A stretch of 64,000 nt of DNA. It comes from Sphingomonadaceae bacterium. Lineage in GTDB: Bacteria; Pseudomonadota; Alphaproteobacteria; Sphingomonadales; Sphingomonadaceae. Location: assembly GCA_021732525.1 (NCBI GenBank), contig JAKFUU010000040.1:78755-142754 (forward strand), written 5' to 3'. The position numbers were made by a program, and so were the translations under genes. This document shows positions 20,112 through 29,579 of the stretch, piece by piece (positions within the stretch are counted from its first letter, which is position 1; each line of letters begins with the position of its first letter). The notes below the pieces were generated by a model that ran no database searches, was not told the origin of the DNA, and saw only the letters and a list, made by a program, of their open reading frames with translations.

Positions 20112-20408
20112 GGTATTTTCCTTTCCGGTTGATCCTCTGGAAAGCTAGAACGTCGCCCCGTCTTCGTCGGGGGTCGGCACCGGTATGTATGCTTCCCATG
20201 TGGTTTGAGCCGCGGCCATTATCGCGCTGGTTTTATGTCGTCAAGCATGAATCGGCATGGCCACTGATTTAAGCGATTCGTATTAGGCCGCAAAAAAATG
20301 CTTGACATGAAAGAACAAATAGCGAACATTGTGATCGATTCTGGGATAACCCATATTTTTCCGCAGTTGGGGAAATATGGTTCCCAAAGATTTGAAAGGA
20401 ATATTTTG
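20112..20408. other. Intergenic region between rpsB and a small membrane protein gene
   Basis: About 300 bp separates two divergent genes. It holds the rpsB leader hairpin (20152-20176), and the promoters of both genes must lie here. I saw no convincing gene. An in-frame ATG at 20298 extends the small plus-strand gene, but it lacks a ribosome binding site and the extension is not protein-like. Confidence 0.6.
20152..20176 (-). promoter_or_regulatory. Hairpin in rpsB 5' leader
   Basis: On the minus strand, about 45 nt before the rpsB ATG, a stem CCCCG/CGGGG with loop ACGAAGA can form, extended on both sides by G/C pairs. rpsB leaders are known sites of S2 autoregulation in proteobacteria; that this one works so is inference. 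Confidence 0.35.
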
Positions 20409-20690
20409 ATGGCAATGCTTGCTGCTCTATTGTTCATCGTCGCTCTTGCGGCATCTTTGCTAAGCATTTTTGGCGGTATTGCGCAGAATATGCCGCGGAT
20501 ACGCGCCGTAATCGAGCATCGGGATAACAACCAACGACCGGCACGCATGATCATCGCAATGCCACCGCGATATTCGGATTATACGCCCGTAATACCAATT
20601 CGGCAGTATCATCGGCCTGTAATGGGGTTGAAGGCACCGTCTTTTCAAAAAGCGGCACTATCTGTTCCGCACCACCAAATGGCCGCTTAA
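20409..20690 (+). CDS. Small hypothetical membrane protein
   Basis: 93 residues beginning MAMLAALLFIVALAASLLSI, a single membrane helix at the N terminus, then a basic stretch (NMPRIRAVIEHRDNNQRPARM) and a proline-rich, Tyr-rich tail. The start at 20409 is set by AAAGGA 8 nt upstream. I do not recognise a named family; small proteins of this topology occur in sphingomonads. It lies between rpsB and hup on the opposite strand and ends just before the hup terminator. Confidence 0.6.
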   Translation: MAMLAALLFIVALAASLLSIFGGIAQNMPRIRAVIEHRDNNQRPARMIIAMPPRYSDYTPVIPIRQYHRPVMGLKAPSFQKAALSVPHHQMAA

Positions 20691-20750
20691 TTTTTGCGTT
20701 AAAGCAAGTTGCAGTGAATACGAATCGTCGTTGCGAGGAGCGCCACAAGC

Positions 20751-20783
20751 AAAAAAGGCCGCCCTTATCGGACAGCCTTTCTG
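20751..20783 (-). terminator. Rho-independent terminator after hup
   Basis: On the minus strand, AAAGGCTGTCC-GATAA-GGGCGGCC forms an eight-pair stem followed by TTTTTT. It lies 101 bp downstream of the HU stop codon. Confidence 0.8.
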
Positions 20784-20883
20784 GAAATTCACAATAGCGG
20801 GAAAAACCCTTAAAATATAATATTAGACTCTGTTTTCCGCGATTTCCGAGCCGTTCGGTGTTTCCACCTCACTCGAAATCGCT

Positions 20884-21156
20884 CTAGTTTACGGCATCCT
20901 TAAGCGCCTTACCGGCTTTAAACTTGGGTTGTTTTGATGCTTTTATCGTCATCGGCTCACCGGTACGCGGGTTACGGCCGGTCGATGCCTTACGGTGCGC
21001 AACCGCAAAGGTTCCAAAACCGACGAGACGAACGTCACCACCGGATTTCAATGCACCGGTGATTGCGTCAAATGTGGCTTCAACGGCTTTTGCCGTATCG
21101 GCTTTCGTAAGACCGCTTGCTTCAGCTACAGCATTTACGAGATCTTGCTTATTCAT
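20884..21156 (-). CDS. hupB: DNA-binding protein HU
   Basis: Nucleoid protein, 90 residues: MNKQDLVNAVAEASGLTKAD, then VRLVGFGTFAVAHRKASTGRNPRTG, the beta-arm that bends DNA. Ends in KALKDAVN. Strong ribosome binding site GAGGGGG. It follows lon on the same strand, the usual lon-hup order. Confidence 0.97.
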   Translation of the reverse strand: MNKQDLVNAVAEASGLTKADTAKAVEATFDAITGALKSGGDVRLVGFGTFAVAHRKASTGRNPRTGEPMTIKASKQPKFKAGKALKDAVN

Positions 21157-21472
21157 TGTGGGTACCCCCTCTTAGAGATTGTTTTATATTGATGAATCGC
21201 GGCCAAGCCGGTGAGCGATAATGGCTAGAATTGCACTCGTGTCAAAGGAAAAACCCGGCAAAACCGCCGATTTCTGGGGAAAAATGCACATTTCATCTCA
21301 ATTTTGGACCGAATATCGCCCATTTTGTCAGTTGGCACCGATGATTGTGATCAAATCTGTTTTTCATTCTCCCTTTATTTGATAGGCAATATGTGGGCTT
21401 GAACGCAAAAATTACGCTTCATCCAACCATCAAATAATCGAAAAATACTTAAGCTCATTTGCCTCCAATGAT
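21157..21472. other. lon-hup intergenic region
   Basis: 316 bp, AT-rich, with no ORF I can support. It should contain the hup promoter (minus strand). I could not pick a convincing -35/-10 pair or a lon terminator. Confidence 0.5.
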
Positions 21473-23872
21473 TCAATGAGTCACCGCATTACCCGCTTCA
21501 CTGCTATGACCCGCCGGTAACAGCGCCGCCAATTCATCGGCTTCGCTCCACTCGACCGGACAAAGCGGCTCGGTCAAAGCGCGTGCCAAAACTTGGTCGA
21601 CATGACTGACTGGAATTATTTCCAGGCCTTGCTTGATATTGTCCGGAATTTCGATCAAATCTTTTTCATTCTCTTGCGGGATCAAAACGACCTTAATTCC
21701 GCCGCGTAAGGCCGCCAATAACTTCTCCTTCAATCCACCAATCGGCAAGACCCGGCCCCGCAAAGTAACCTCTCCGGTCATTGCGACTTCGCGGTTCACC
21801 GATATTCCAGTCAGGGTTGAAACAATCGCAGTCACCATACCGATGCCCGCGGACGGTCCATCCTTGGGCACCGCGCCCTCGGGCAAATGAATATGAATGT
21901 CTTTGCGCGCGAACAGGCTTGGTTTGATACCATAGCTGGGCGCCCGTGCCTTCACATAGGATAGCGCGGCTTGCACCGATTCCCCCATCACTTCGCCAAG
22001 CTTTCCCGTCGTGCGAATTTGGCCCTTGCCCGGAACCGTCACGGCTTCAATGGTTAGAAGTTCGCCGCCAACCTGCGTCCAAGCCAGCCCGGTAACCGCG
22101 CCGATCTGATTTTCCTCTTCGCTAACGCCATGGGTGAATTTTCGAACGCCCGAAAATTCGGCCAGATTTTCCGGCGTAACGGTAACGCTACGAACCTTAC
22201 CCTCCAATATCCGGCGCAGCGATTTGCGCGCGATTTTGGCAATTTCGCGCTCCAATGTCCGCACGCCGGCTTCGCGCGTATAATAGCGGATAAGATCGCG
22301 CAAAGCGTCACCGGTAAGCGAAAATTCCTCCATGCGCAATCCATGCGCCTCGATCTGTTTGTCTAGCAAATGCCGCTTGGCGATCTCCAGCTTTTCATCT
22401 TCGCTATAGCCTTCGAGCCGGATGATCTCCATCCGGTCGAGCAACGCCTGCGGCAAATTCATGCTGTTCGCGGTTGTGACGAACATGACATCGGACAGAT
22501 CAAGATCTACTTCGAGATAATGATCGTTAAATTTGTTATTTTGTTCCGGATCAAGCACCTCCAGCAAGGCAGAGGCCGGATCGCCGCGAAAATCCTGACC
22601 AATCTTGTCAATCTCGTCGAGCAGGATCAACGGATTCATCGTACCTGCTTTTTTCAAATTACTGGCAATTTTGCCCGGCATAGAGCCGATATAGGTGCGG
22701 CGATGACCGCGAATTTCGGCCTCGTCGCGCATCCCGCCCAGCGATTGGCGAATAAATTCGCGTCCGCAGGCTTTGGCGATTGAGCGGCCAAGCGAGGTTT
22801 TCCCCACGCCAGGAGGGCCGACCAGGCACAATATCGGCCCTTTCAACTTATTGGTCCGCGCTTGCACACCCAGATACTCCACGATCCGATCCTTCACCTT
22901 CTCCAAAGCAAAATGGTCGGCATCAAGCACCTCCTGCGCCTTTGCGATATCGCGTTTGAGCTTCGACTTTTTGCCCCAAGGAACGCCGAGCAAAGCATCT
23001 AAATAATTGCGAATAACCGTTGCTTCGGCGGACATAGGCGCCATCGAACGCAGCTTTTTCAATTCGGCCTGCGCCTTGTTTTTTGCCTCTTTACTAAGCT
23101 TAATTGTGTCGATTTTCGTTTGCAATTCGGCCAGCTCATCCCCGCTCTCGCCGTCGTCATTGCCCAGCTCGCGTTGAATCGCTTTCATTTGTTCGTTAAG
23201 ATAATATTCGCGCTGGGTTTTTTCCATCTGCCGTTTCACCCGGCCGCGAATCTTTTTTTCGACCTGCAAAACGCCAAGCTCGCCCTCCATAAAGGCGAAG
23301 GCCATTTCCAAACGGCGCAATGGGTTTTTCTCGGTCAACAGAGACTGTTTATCGGACACTTTCAGACTGATGCTACCTGCGACCGCATCTGCCAAAGCCG
23401 ACGCCGAAGTGATTTCGCCCAATTGTACCGATGTTTCTGCCGGCATTTTCTTGTTGAGTTTCGAATAATTTTCAAACTGTTCAACGATCGAGCGCATAAG
23501 TGCGGCGGCTTCCGGCCCCTCAATTTGCGGCTCTTCCATGATCGCAACCGATGCTTCGACATAATCATTGTCTAGCGTTGTCAACTTTGCCAGCTGAGCC
23601 CTTTTTTGCCCTTCAACCAGCACGCGAACCGTGCCATCGGGCAATTTGAGCATTTGCATGATCGTCGCGGTAACGCCAATATCATAGAGATCATCTTGTT
23701 CAGGGTCATCTTCCGCAGGGTCAAGCTGCGCCACCAAAAAAATCTCTTTGTCCGCCGCCATCGCTTTTTCGAGCGCAACCACCGATTTATCCCGCCCAAC
23801 AAACAAAGGCACGATCATGCCAGGGAAAACAACAATATCGCGCAGCGGCAATAACGGAAAATTCTGTTCCAT
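21473..23872 (-). CDS. lon: ATP-dependent protease Lon
   Basis: Cytosolic AAA+ serine protease for misfolded and regulatory proteins. 799 residues, normal. N-terminal substrate domain begins NFPLLPLRDIVVFPGMIVPL; Walker A is GPPGVGKTSLG, Walker B region LILLDEIDKIG; the protease site has Ser in PKDGPSAGIGMVTA and Lys in GLKEKLLAALRGGIK. A candidate heat-shock promoter lies 74 bp upstream. Confidence 0.98.
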   Translation of the reverse strand: MEQNFPLLPLRDIVVFPGMIVPLFVGRDKSVVALEKAMAADKEIFLVAQLDPAEDDPEQDDLYDIGVTATIMQMLKLPDGTVRVLVEGQKRAQLAKLTTLDNDYVEASVAIMEEPQIEGPEAAALMRSIVEQFENYSKLNKKMPAETSVQLGEITSASALADAVAGSISLKVSDKQSLLTEKNPLRRLEMAFAFMEGELGVLQVEKKIRGRVKRQMEKTQREYYLNEQMKAIQRELGNDDGESGDELAELQTKIDTIKLSKEAKNKAQAELKKLRSMAPMSAEATVIRNYLDALLGVPWGKKSKLKRDIAKAQEVLDADHFALEKVKDRIVEYLGVQARTNKLKGPILCLVGPPGVGKTSLGRSIAKACGREFIRQSLGGMRDEAEIRGHRRTYIGSMPGKIASNLKKAGTMNPLILLDEIDKIGQDFRGDPASALLEVLDPEQNNKFNDHYLEVDLDLSDVMFVTTANSMNLPQALLDRMEIIRLEGYSEDEKLEIAKRHLLDKQIEAHGLRMEEFSLTGDALRDLIRYYTREAGVRTLEREIAKIARKSLRRILEGKVRSVTVTPENLAEFSGVRKFTHGVSEEENQIGAVTGLAWTQVGGELLTIEAVTVPGKGQIRTTGKLGEVMGESVQAALSYVKARAPSYGIKPSLFARKDIHIHLPEGAVPKDGPSAGIGMVTAIVSTLTGISVNREVAMTGEVTLRGRVLPIGGLKEKLLAALRGGIKVVLIPQENEKDLIEIPDNIKQGLEIIPVSHVDQVLARALTEPLCPVEWSEADELAALLPAGHSSEAGNAVTH

Positions 23873-23945
23873 AAAAACTCCTGTTGGCGGCGGCGGTCAA
23901 ATGCCGCAGCGGGCCGTGAGCGCAAACGCCTATCAATCCGTCAAT

Positions 23946-23970
23946 ATGTGGCTATTGCGTTGGCTTTCAA
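23946..23970 (-). promoter_or_regulatory. Candidate sigma-32-type promoter for lon
   Basis: Minus-strand TTGAA, 14-15 nt spacer, CCACAT resembles the heat-shock pattern CTTGAA-N13/14-CCCCAT. Lon is a standard RpoH target, which supports the reading, but two positions deviate from consensus. Confidence 0.35.
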
Positions 23971-24012
23971 TGCCAAAGCGGCTCGATATCCCAATTAGTT
24001 GGGGAAAAATGA

Positions 24013-24348
24013 TCAAAAAGGCAGTTTGAAACCCGCCGGTAGAGGCAGGCCGCTGGTCATCTTGCCCATTTCCGCATTGCTGGCCGCATCCGCTTTTTCG
24101 CGCGCATCGTTAAATGCCGCCACGATCAGGTCTTCTAGCATCTGTTTATCCGACGGCACGATCAAGCTATCATCCAATGCGATCCCCATGATCCTGCCCT
24201 TTGCCGACGCGCGCACCTTTACCAGGCCGCCGCCCGATTGCCCCTCCACCTCTATAGTATCCAGTTTGCTTTGCGCTTCTTCCATTTGTTTTTGGATATT
24301 TTGCGCTGCGTCCTGCGCTGCCTTTATCATTTCTTCCATGCTTTTCAT
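24013..24348 (-). CDS. YbaB/EbfC family nucleoid-associated protein
   Basis: 111-residue small DNA-binding protein, homodimeric in characterised relatives. N-terminal helix MKSMEEMIKAAQDAAQNIQKQM, then VRASAKGRIMGIALDDSL and a C-terminal helix. ATG 24348 overlaps the dnaX stop by 4 bp; the dnaX-ybaB pair is conserved across bacteria. recR, often next, is not here. Confidence 0.94.
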   Translation of the reverse strand: MKSMEEMIKAAQDAAQNIQKQMEEAQSKLDTIEVEGQSGGGLVKVRASAKGRIMGIALDDSLIVPSDKQMLEDLIVAAFNDAREKADAASNAEMGKMTSGLPLPAGFKLPF

Positions 24349-26078
24349 GCGTTAGCGCTCCGTTTATCGTCTATTTGCAGCTCTGCTTCGGGAAAGGCCG
24401 CGAAGGCCGCCTTAACCAGCGGCGATTCCATGATCGCCCGTTTGTTCGTATCATCCTTTGCCTGCTCCACTTCGCTAAGCGTCGGCGCCGCATCACCGCC
24501 ACTGCGCTCCTCCAATTGCCATTTTTCGCCGGTCACTTTATGCAAGGCGTCGCGTAATTCCTGCTCAAAACCGGGCAAAGTCTGGGCGGATAGCTGATAG
24601 ACAAGACGGGGCGGCGCATATTCCACCAGCCGCATCACATCGCGCAAGGTCGCCTCCAAATTGACAAAATGAGCGCCGCCGAGCGCATCAATCAACGCCG
24701 AAAAATCGTGCGGAATGCGGCTCATTTCTTCTGCCGCCTGTGCCTGCGGTATCGTCGCAGAAGCGCCCGGTTGATGCGGCGTTGCTGCATTCGGCGCAGC
24801 ATCCACCGTGCCAGCCCGTTCGATCAACCGCGCCAGATCGCCGGGATCGGGCATGTTCGCCCCATGCGCAACGCGCAGCAAGGCCATATCGCTGGCTTCC
24901 AATGGCATCGCCGCCCGTGCAACCTCGTCATGCCCTTTCAGCAGCAATTGCCAAAGCCGGTGCAGCGCCGGAAAAGAAAGCCGGTCGCCAAAATCATCGA
25001 CAATTTGCTGGGCAGATGCGCCGAGCGCGGGATCGTGCGGCGCGCCGATTTTTGATAAGGTCAGCCGGTGGGTTTCCGATAGCAGGCCCGATAGCATCGC
25101 CAACGGCTCCACGCCCAGCCGATATTGAGACCGCGCTTCGGCCAGCATCGCCGGCGCATCGCCCGTCAAAAGCAAGCCAAACAAGCGCCGGACCGCGCCG
25201 CGATCGGCAAGCCCCAGCATATCGCGCACTTGCTGCGCGGTAACCGTGCCGTCGCCGTCCAAATCGGCATGGGAAATCGCTTGATCCAGAATCGATTGCC
25301 CATCGCGCGCCGAACCCTCGGCGGCCTGCGCGATTAAAGTCAACGCCTCATCCTCCGCCTGAACGCCCTCCTTATCGCAAATCATGCGGAAATTTTCAGC
25401 AAGCAATTGCGGCGTAATTCGTTTCAAATCGAATCGCTGACACCGCGACAGGACGGTGATCGGCACCTTATTGACTTCGGTGGTGGCAAATAGAAATTTC
25501 ACATGCGGCGGCGGTTCTTCCAGCGTTTTCAACAGCGCATTAAAGGCGTTTTTCGACAGCATGTGGACTTCATCGATGATATATATCTTGTAACGCGCCG
25601 ATACGGCGGAATAACGCACCGCATCGATAATCTCGCGCACGTCATCGACGCCCGTATTGCTCGCCGCGTCCATTTCGATAACGTCGATATGACGCCCATC
25701 GGCAATGGCGATGCACGGCTCACAAACACCGCAAGGCGAAATTGTCGGGCCGCCCTGCCCATCAACTCCGATGCAATTGAGCGCTTTTGCAATCAACCGC
25801 GCGGTTGATGTTTTGCCAACACCGCGCACACCCGTCATCAAGAAAGCATGCGCCAGCCGGTCGCGCTTAATCGCATTGCCCAGCGTTTGGACCATGGCAT
25901 CTTGCCCGATAAGCTCGGCAAAGGTTTGCGGCCGGTATTTGCGCGCCAAAACGCGGTAAGCGCCATCCGGCACCTTGGCGGGCGCGGGCTTTGGCGCATC
26001 GGCCAAGCCAAGGCCCAATGCGTCATCGGGCATGTCTGGATCACGCGCGGGCGGAGAAGGTTGGTTAGAATCACTCAT
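24345..26078 (-). CDS. dnaX: DNA polymerase III subunit gamma/tau
   Basis: Clamp-loader ATPase, 577 residues. Walker A GVRGVGKT at residues 83-90, zinc-binding cysteines in SPCGVCEPC, DEXX box IIDEVHMLSK, sensor 1 LFATTEVNK. The C-terminal part after about residue 400 is the variable tau region that contacts polymerase and helicase. I saw no A-AAA-AAG slippery site, so a shorter gamma form is not predicted. The SRP RNA gene lies upstream on the same strand. Confidence 0.96.
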   Translation of the reverse strand: MSDSNQPSPPARDPDMPDDALGLGLADAPKPAPAKVPDGAYRVLARKYRPQTFAELIGQDAMVQTLGNAIKRDRLAHAFLMTGVRGVGKTSTARLIAKALNCIGVDGQGGPTISPCGVCEPCIAIADGRHIDVIEMDAASNTGVDDVREIIDAVRYSAVSARYKIYIIDEVHMLSKNAFNALLKTLEEPPPHVKFLFATTEVNKVPITVLSRCQRFDLKRITPQLLAENFRMICDKEGVQAEDEALTLIAQAAEGSARDGQSILDQAISHADLDGDGTVTAQQVRDMLGLADRGAVRRLFGLLLTGDAPAMLAEARSQYRLGVEPLAMLSGLLSETHRLTLSKIGAPHDPALGASAQQIVDDFGDRLSFPALHRLWQLLLKGHDEVARAAMPLEASDMALLRVAHGANMPDPGDLARLIERAGTVDAAPNAATPHQPGASATIPQAQAAEEMSRIPHDFSALIDALGGAHFVNLEATLRDVMRLVEYAPPRLVYQLSAQTLPGFEQELRDALHKVTGEKWQLEERSGGDAAPTLSEVEQAKDDTNKRAIMESPLVKAAFAAFPEAELQIDDKRSANA

Positions 26079-26195
26079 ATATGAAATTATGATAGAAGGA
26101 TATCCGCCGATTGTCGAAGGCGGCGCGCCGTAATTAGCGTAATAATTCAGGAAACCTAGCTTTAGGCGCCGTTAACCCGCAGCCGGGCTGCTAAA

Positions 26196-26286
26196 TAGGA
26201 GCCGGACGACCCGCAGCGAATACGTTGTGGCTGCTTCCGTCAGGATCTGACCAGATTGGCGCCTGCCACGTCCATCCGACTCCCGG
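26196..26286 (-). ncRNA. ffs: Small (4.5S-type) SRP RNA
   Basis: On the minus strand the conserved SRP core is readable: GGTCAG-ATCC-TGAC-GGA-AGCAGCC, i.e. helix 8 with its asymmetric loop and a UGAC (URRC-class) apical tetraloop instead of GGAA. The outer arms pair: GGAGTCGGATGGAC near 26272-26285 with GTCGTCCGGCTCC near 26198-26210. Length about 90 nt fits bacterial 4.5S RNA. A small hairpin GCAGC-CCG-GCTGC follows. Position next to dnaX is also common for ffs. The exact ends are approximate. Confidence 0.88.
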
Positions 26287-26360
26287 TGATGCATATGGCG
26301 ATGGCTTCAGAAAAATGCAAGCCCAGCGGCGGTGCAGCCCGCTGGACACCTCCATTAACC

Positions 26361-26450
26361 GTCATTGCGAAGCCGCATCGCAGCTGAAGCAATCCAGAGA
26401 GTATCGGAACTGCGTCATTTCCTGGATTGCCGCGCTTCGCTCGCAATGAC
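26361..26450. repeat. 90-bp palindromic intergenic repeat
   Basis: The ends GTCATTGCGA (26361) and TCGCAATGAC (26441-26450) are exact inverted copies, and inside them GAAGC...GCAATCCAG pairs with CTGGATTGC...GCTTCG. The whole unit can fold into one long imperfect hairpin, like REP/MITE-type repeats. It fills the gap between ffs and the PilZ gene. Confidence 0.75.
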
Positions 26451-26578
26451 AGATTAGGGTTAATAGAGGTGCCCAGCTCCCCAAAAAAATGAAGGTTAAT
26501 ATTCATTTGAGGATAAGTTAAAACTTGGATTTTACCGTGATTGATTAGACGGAATTTTCCAAATATGGAGATTGTCCA

Positions 26579-26968
26579 ATGACCCTAACCAATCAATCGA
26601 TAAATCGGATGGCTCAATCCGGCACCGAGCTACAAGCAGCGCCGCTTTTGAACTATGCCGAAGCGGCATTGGAAGATCGATCGGCACCGCGCATAAAATT
26701 GCGCATTCCGGCGATGCTCCGGCCGTCGGGGTTCAAGGGATTTAGCGTGATCGTAAAAGATCTGTCGCTATCCGGATTTGCGGCCGAAGCACTCACCGGC
26801 ATGAAAGCGGGCACGCGGGTTTTTATTACCATGCCCGGCCTATCCGCGCTGGAGGCCGAAATTGCGTGGAATGACGGCACGATGATCGGCTGTTCCTTCC
26901 AAAATCTGCTCAATCAAGCCGTTCTTAGTTCGATCCTGTGCCGTTATTCAGAGGTTGAAGGCATGTAA
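26579..26968 (+). CDS. PilZ-domain protein
   Basis: 129-residue single-domain protein. The c-di-GMP motifs are intact: RIKLR (RxxxR, residues 38-42) and DLSLSG (DxSxxG, 61-66). No other domain is visible, so it probably acts as a free c-di-GMP adaptor. GGAG lies 8 nt before the ATG. The target process is unknown; no motility or polymer genes adjoin it. Confidence 0.9.
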   Translation: MTLTNQSINRMAQSGTELQAAPLLNYAEAALEDRSAPRIKLRIPAMLRPSGFKGFSVIVKDLSLSGFAAEALTGMKAGTRVFITMPGLSALEAEIAWNDGTMIGCSFQNLLNQAVLSSILCRYSEVEGM

Positions 26969-26990
26969 AGCGCGGGGAGGAATGCCCCAC

Positions 26991-28187
26991 TCACCGCGTT
27001 TTCGCTTCCGCATCCACAGCAGCTTGGACCGAGCGATAAAACTCCTCTCGTTGCCGGCCCACGCCGTCCGGGTCTGTTGCTTTGGGCCAGTTGCTGTTGG
27101 ATGCGATAACCAATTTGCGTTTCGGATCGATGAATATCCCCTGCCCGAATATCCCCTGCGCCGCAAAAGCACCGTCATCATAGGTCCACCATTGATAGCC
27201 ATAACCCTTGCCGGCAATACCAATATCGGCTTGTTTGCTGGTCGCCGGCGCAAGCCAATCCGCCGGTAATAGGGGTTTGCCGTCCACCATCGCCCCGCCC
27301 CGGACAAATTCACCAAAGCGCGCGAAATCGCGCGTCGAGGCTTGAATACAACATCCGCTAATCTCATGACCGGTCGCTCCCAAAAGCCAGCTCGCATCTT
27401 GTTCCATGCCATAGGGTGCCCAGATTTTTTCGGATAGATATTGCGATAGGGTCTTGCCCACCGCGCTGCTGACGAGGACGCCGATCAAATTTGTCTCGCC
27501 GGTTTTATAAACCCATTTGGTTCCGGCGGGTGCCTCGCGTGGCAGCTTGCGCATATAGCTTACGGTGACATCGACGCCTTTTTCCGCCTTATGTTCGTTA
27601 AAGCGTGCAACATCGCTATTTTTATCCTCATAATCCTCGTTCCAGCGCACACCTGATGTCATTGTCAGCAATTGTTTGATCGAGACATCATCATAAGCCG
27701 AACCTTTAAGATCGGGGATATAGGCCGAAACCTTGTCATCGATGCTTTTGATATGGCCATCCTTGATTGCCGCGCCGACCAACGTCGAGGTAAAAGACTT
27801 GGCCACCGAAAAACTGGTCCATTTGCCCTGCGCATTGAAATCAAGCCCGTATTTTTCCAGCCGGATTTTACCGTCCTGCACAATCACCAGCCCCGCCGTT
27901 CGCTGCGCCTTCATATAAGCATCAACATTGGTCGCTATTTTCAGCGGCGCGCCGGTTGGCAAGGCGTGAACATTATCGCCCGCATCGATGATATTGACCT
28001 TGGCCAGCGCCGGAAGCTTATCAAGGGCGCGAAAAGCGGCATCGCGCTGCGGAATGCTCCAAAATAGCACGTTACGATCCGTCGGCAGATGAGCAATGAG
28101 AGCGCGTGTGTCTTTGTCGGCGGAAAAGTAAGTAATGCCAAGCACCGCTGCGATCAAAGCGATGAAACCCAATATCCATTTCCACAT
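26991..28187 (-). CDS. Serine hydrolase, class C beta-lactamase family
   Basis: Membrane-anchored periplasmic hydrolase of the penicillin-binding-protein/class C beta-lactamase fold, about 398 residues. An N-terminal helix (WKWILGFIALIAAVLGITYF) anchors it. Catalytic SVAK (Ser127, Lys130), YKTGETN (Tyr227) and a late GYGYQWW/AQGIFGQ region are present. Relatives include esterases, D-aminopeptidases and 6-aminohexanoate-dimer hydrolases; the substrate cannot be told. ATG 28187 is chosen since AGGA lies 5 nt upstream; an ATG at 28202 would sit inside that site. Confidence 0.88.
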   Translation of the reverse strand: MWKWILGFIALIAAVLGITYFSADKDTRALIAHLPTDRNVLFWSIPQRDAAFRALDKLPALAKVNIIDAGDNVHALPTGAPLKIATNVDAYMKAQRTAGLVIVQDGKIRLEKYGLDFNAQGKWTSFSVAKSFTSTLVGAAIKDGHIKSIDDKVSAYIPDLKGSAYDDVSIKQLLTMTSGVRWNEDYEDKNSDVARFNEHKAEKGVDVTVSYMRKLPREAPAGTKWVYKTGETNLIGVLVSSAVGKTLSQYLSEKIWAPYGMEQDASWLLGATGHEISGCCIQASTRDFARFGEFVRGGAMVDGKPLLPADWLAPATSKQADIGIAGKGYGYQWWTYDDGAFAAQGIFGQGIFIDPKRKLVIASNSNWPKATDPDGVGRQREEFYRSVQAAVDAEAKTR

Positions 28188-28226
28188 GCCATTCCTCCCC
28201 ATCCTACGCGCTATTTTTCGCCAAAG

Positions 28227-29510
28227 TCATATGTTTTTTAACAAAGTCACTTGGGTCACATTAATGCCGCCGCCGCGAAATCCGCCCTCACAATACATCA
28301 AATAGAAGCGCCATAAATCAATAAATTTCTGGTCAAATTTTGCGGGCAGATGGCCATCCTTCACGATCGTTTCAAAATTCGCGCGCCAACGGCGCAGCGT
28401 TTCAGCATAATGCAGCCCGAAATCCTGCTGATCCTGCCATATTAACCCGCGCGCTTCGGCAAGGGCGCGAAAACGGCTTTCCGAAAGCAGCATCCCGCCG
28501 GGAAAAATATACCGCTGAATAAAATCGACATTTTTTGCGTATAGTTCGAATATGTCATCTTCGATACGGATATATTGGATCGCGGCGCGGCCGCCCGCTT
28601 TCAAATTTCGATCGATGCAATCAAGGTACGATGGCCAATATTCCTGCCCCACCGCTTCGACCATTTCCACGCTGACGATGGCGTCATAGGCTCCGTCAAC
28701 GTCGCGGTAATCGGTGATTGTTACCGCCGTTTTTTTGCCAAAAGGCGCCAACCGCTGGTCCGCATAAGCCTTTTGCTCCTGCGACAGCGTGATGCCATGA
28801 TAGTCAATTTTATGCCGCTGCACGGCAAGCTCAGCCAACCCGCCCCAGCCGCAGCCAATTTCCAGCAAGCTTTCGCCGTCTTTCAAATTGAGCCGTTCCA
28901 ACATGCGTGCATTTTTCCGATGCTGCGCGGCGGCCAATTCGTCACCGCCCATCGCCGCCTCATCAAACAGTGCGCTGGAATAAGTCATGGTTTCATCGAG
29001 CCAGGCGGCGTAAAAATCATTGCCCAGATCATAGTGAAATTCAATATTGCGCCGCGCGCCGGCGCGGCTGTTGCGGCGAAGCCGGTGCAGCATGCGGCCC
29101 GCCCACCGCATGAATGGCGATGGCCGCGCGGCATTGCCCAAGCTTACCCGGTTTAGCACAAACAGGCTGAATATCTGCACCGGATCGGGGCTTTCCCATT
29201 CGCCCTTTACCCAGCCTTCATATAGGCCAACCGACCCGCTCCATCCGATCCGCGCCAATGCCCGCCAATGCCGGATATGTATCGCCGCTTGCGGGCCATC
29301 TGCGCGGCCACCGAGGATCCGAAAACTGCCGCCGGGCAGATGCACTTCAATCTGCCCCACCCGCAAACCCGCATCCATACGGTCGAGCAATTTATGCAAT
29401 CGCCGCATCATGATCGACGATAAAAAGCCGCCATTACCTCGCGAGCCCAAGCTCCGATCGGTGAAATGACGGCTTTTATCTGTGCCGGTATCTATGCCTG
29501 GCGCGTTCAT
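28227..29510 (-). CDS. cfa: Cyclopropane-fatty-acyl-phospholipid synthase family
   Basis: SAM-dependent methyltransferase modifying unsaturated acyl chains of membrane phospholipids. 427 residues. The N-terminal lipid-binding domain is followed by HYDLGNDFYAAWLDETMTYSSALF (split across 159-182), SAM motif LLEIGCGWGG (215-224), and the C-terminal IFPGGMLLSE and YCEGGFRGG motifs typical of this family. Could also be a mycolic-acid-synthase-like homologue, of which sphingomonads carry several. Confidence 0.88.
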   Translation of the reverse strand: MNAPGIDTGTDKSRHFTDRSLGSRGNGGFLSSIMMRRLHKLLDRMDAGLRVGQIEVHLPGGSFRILGGRADGPQAAIHIRHWRALARIGWSGSVGLYEGWVKGEWESPDPVQIFSLFVLNRVSLGNAARPSPFMRWAGRMLHRLRRNSRAGARRNIEFHYDLGNDFYAAWLDETMTYSSALFDEAAMGGDELAAAQHRKNARMLERLNLKDGESLLEIGCGWGGLAELAVQRHKIDYHGITLSQEQKAYADQRLAPFGKKTAVTITDYRDVDGAYDAIVSVEMVEAVGQEYWPSYLDCIDRNLKAGGRAAIQYIRIEDDIFELYAKNVDFIQRYIFPGGMLLSESRFRALAEARGLIWQDQQDFGLHYAETLRRWRANFETIVKDGHLPAKFDQKFIDLWRFYLMYCEGGFRGGGINVTQVTLLKNI

Positions 29511-29579
29511 GCGGCAAGCCTATGCCGCAGCATTTTTGGTGATGCAATCGCTGTCACCATTACCGCTGCAAAACATATG

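Noticed and set aside
20298..20408. 37-codon upstream extension of the small membrane protein
   Set aside because: The start at 20409 has AAAGGA at 8 nt and begins directly with the membrane helix; the extension lacks a ribosome binding site.
24345..26078. Programmed frameshift in dnaX giving gamma
   Set aside because: No A-AAA-AAG type slippery sequence was seen in the reading frame.
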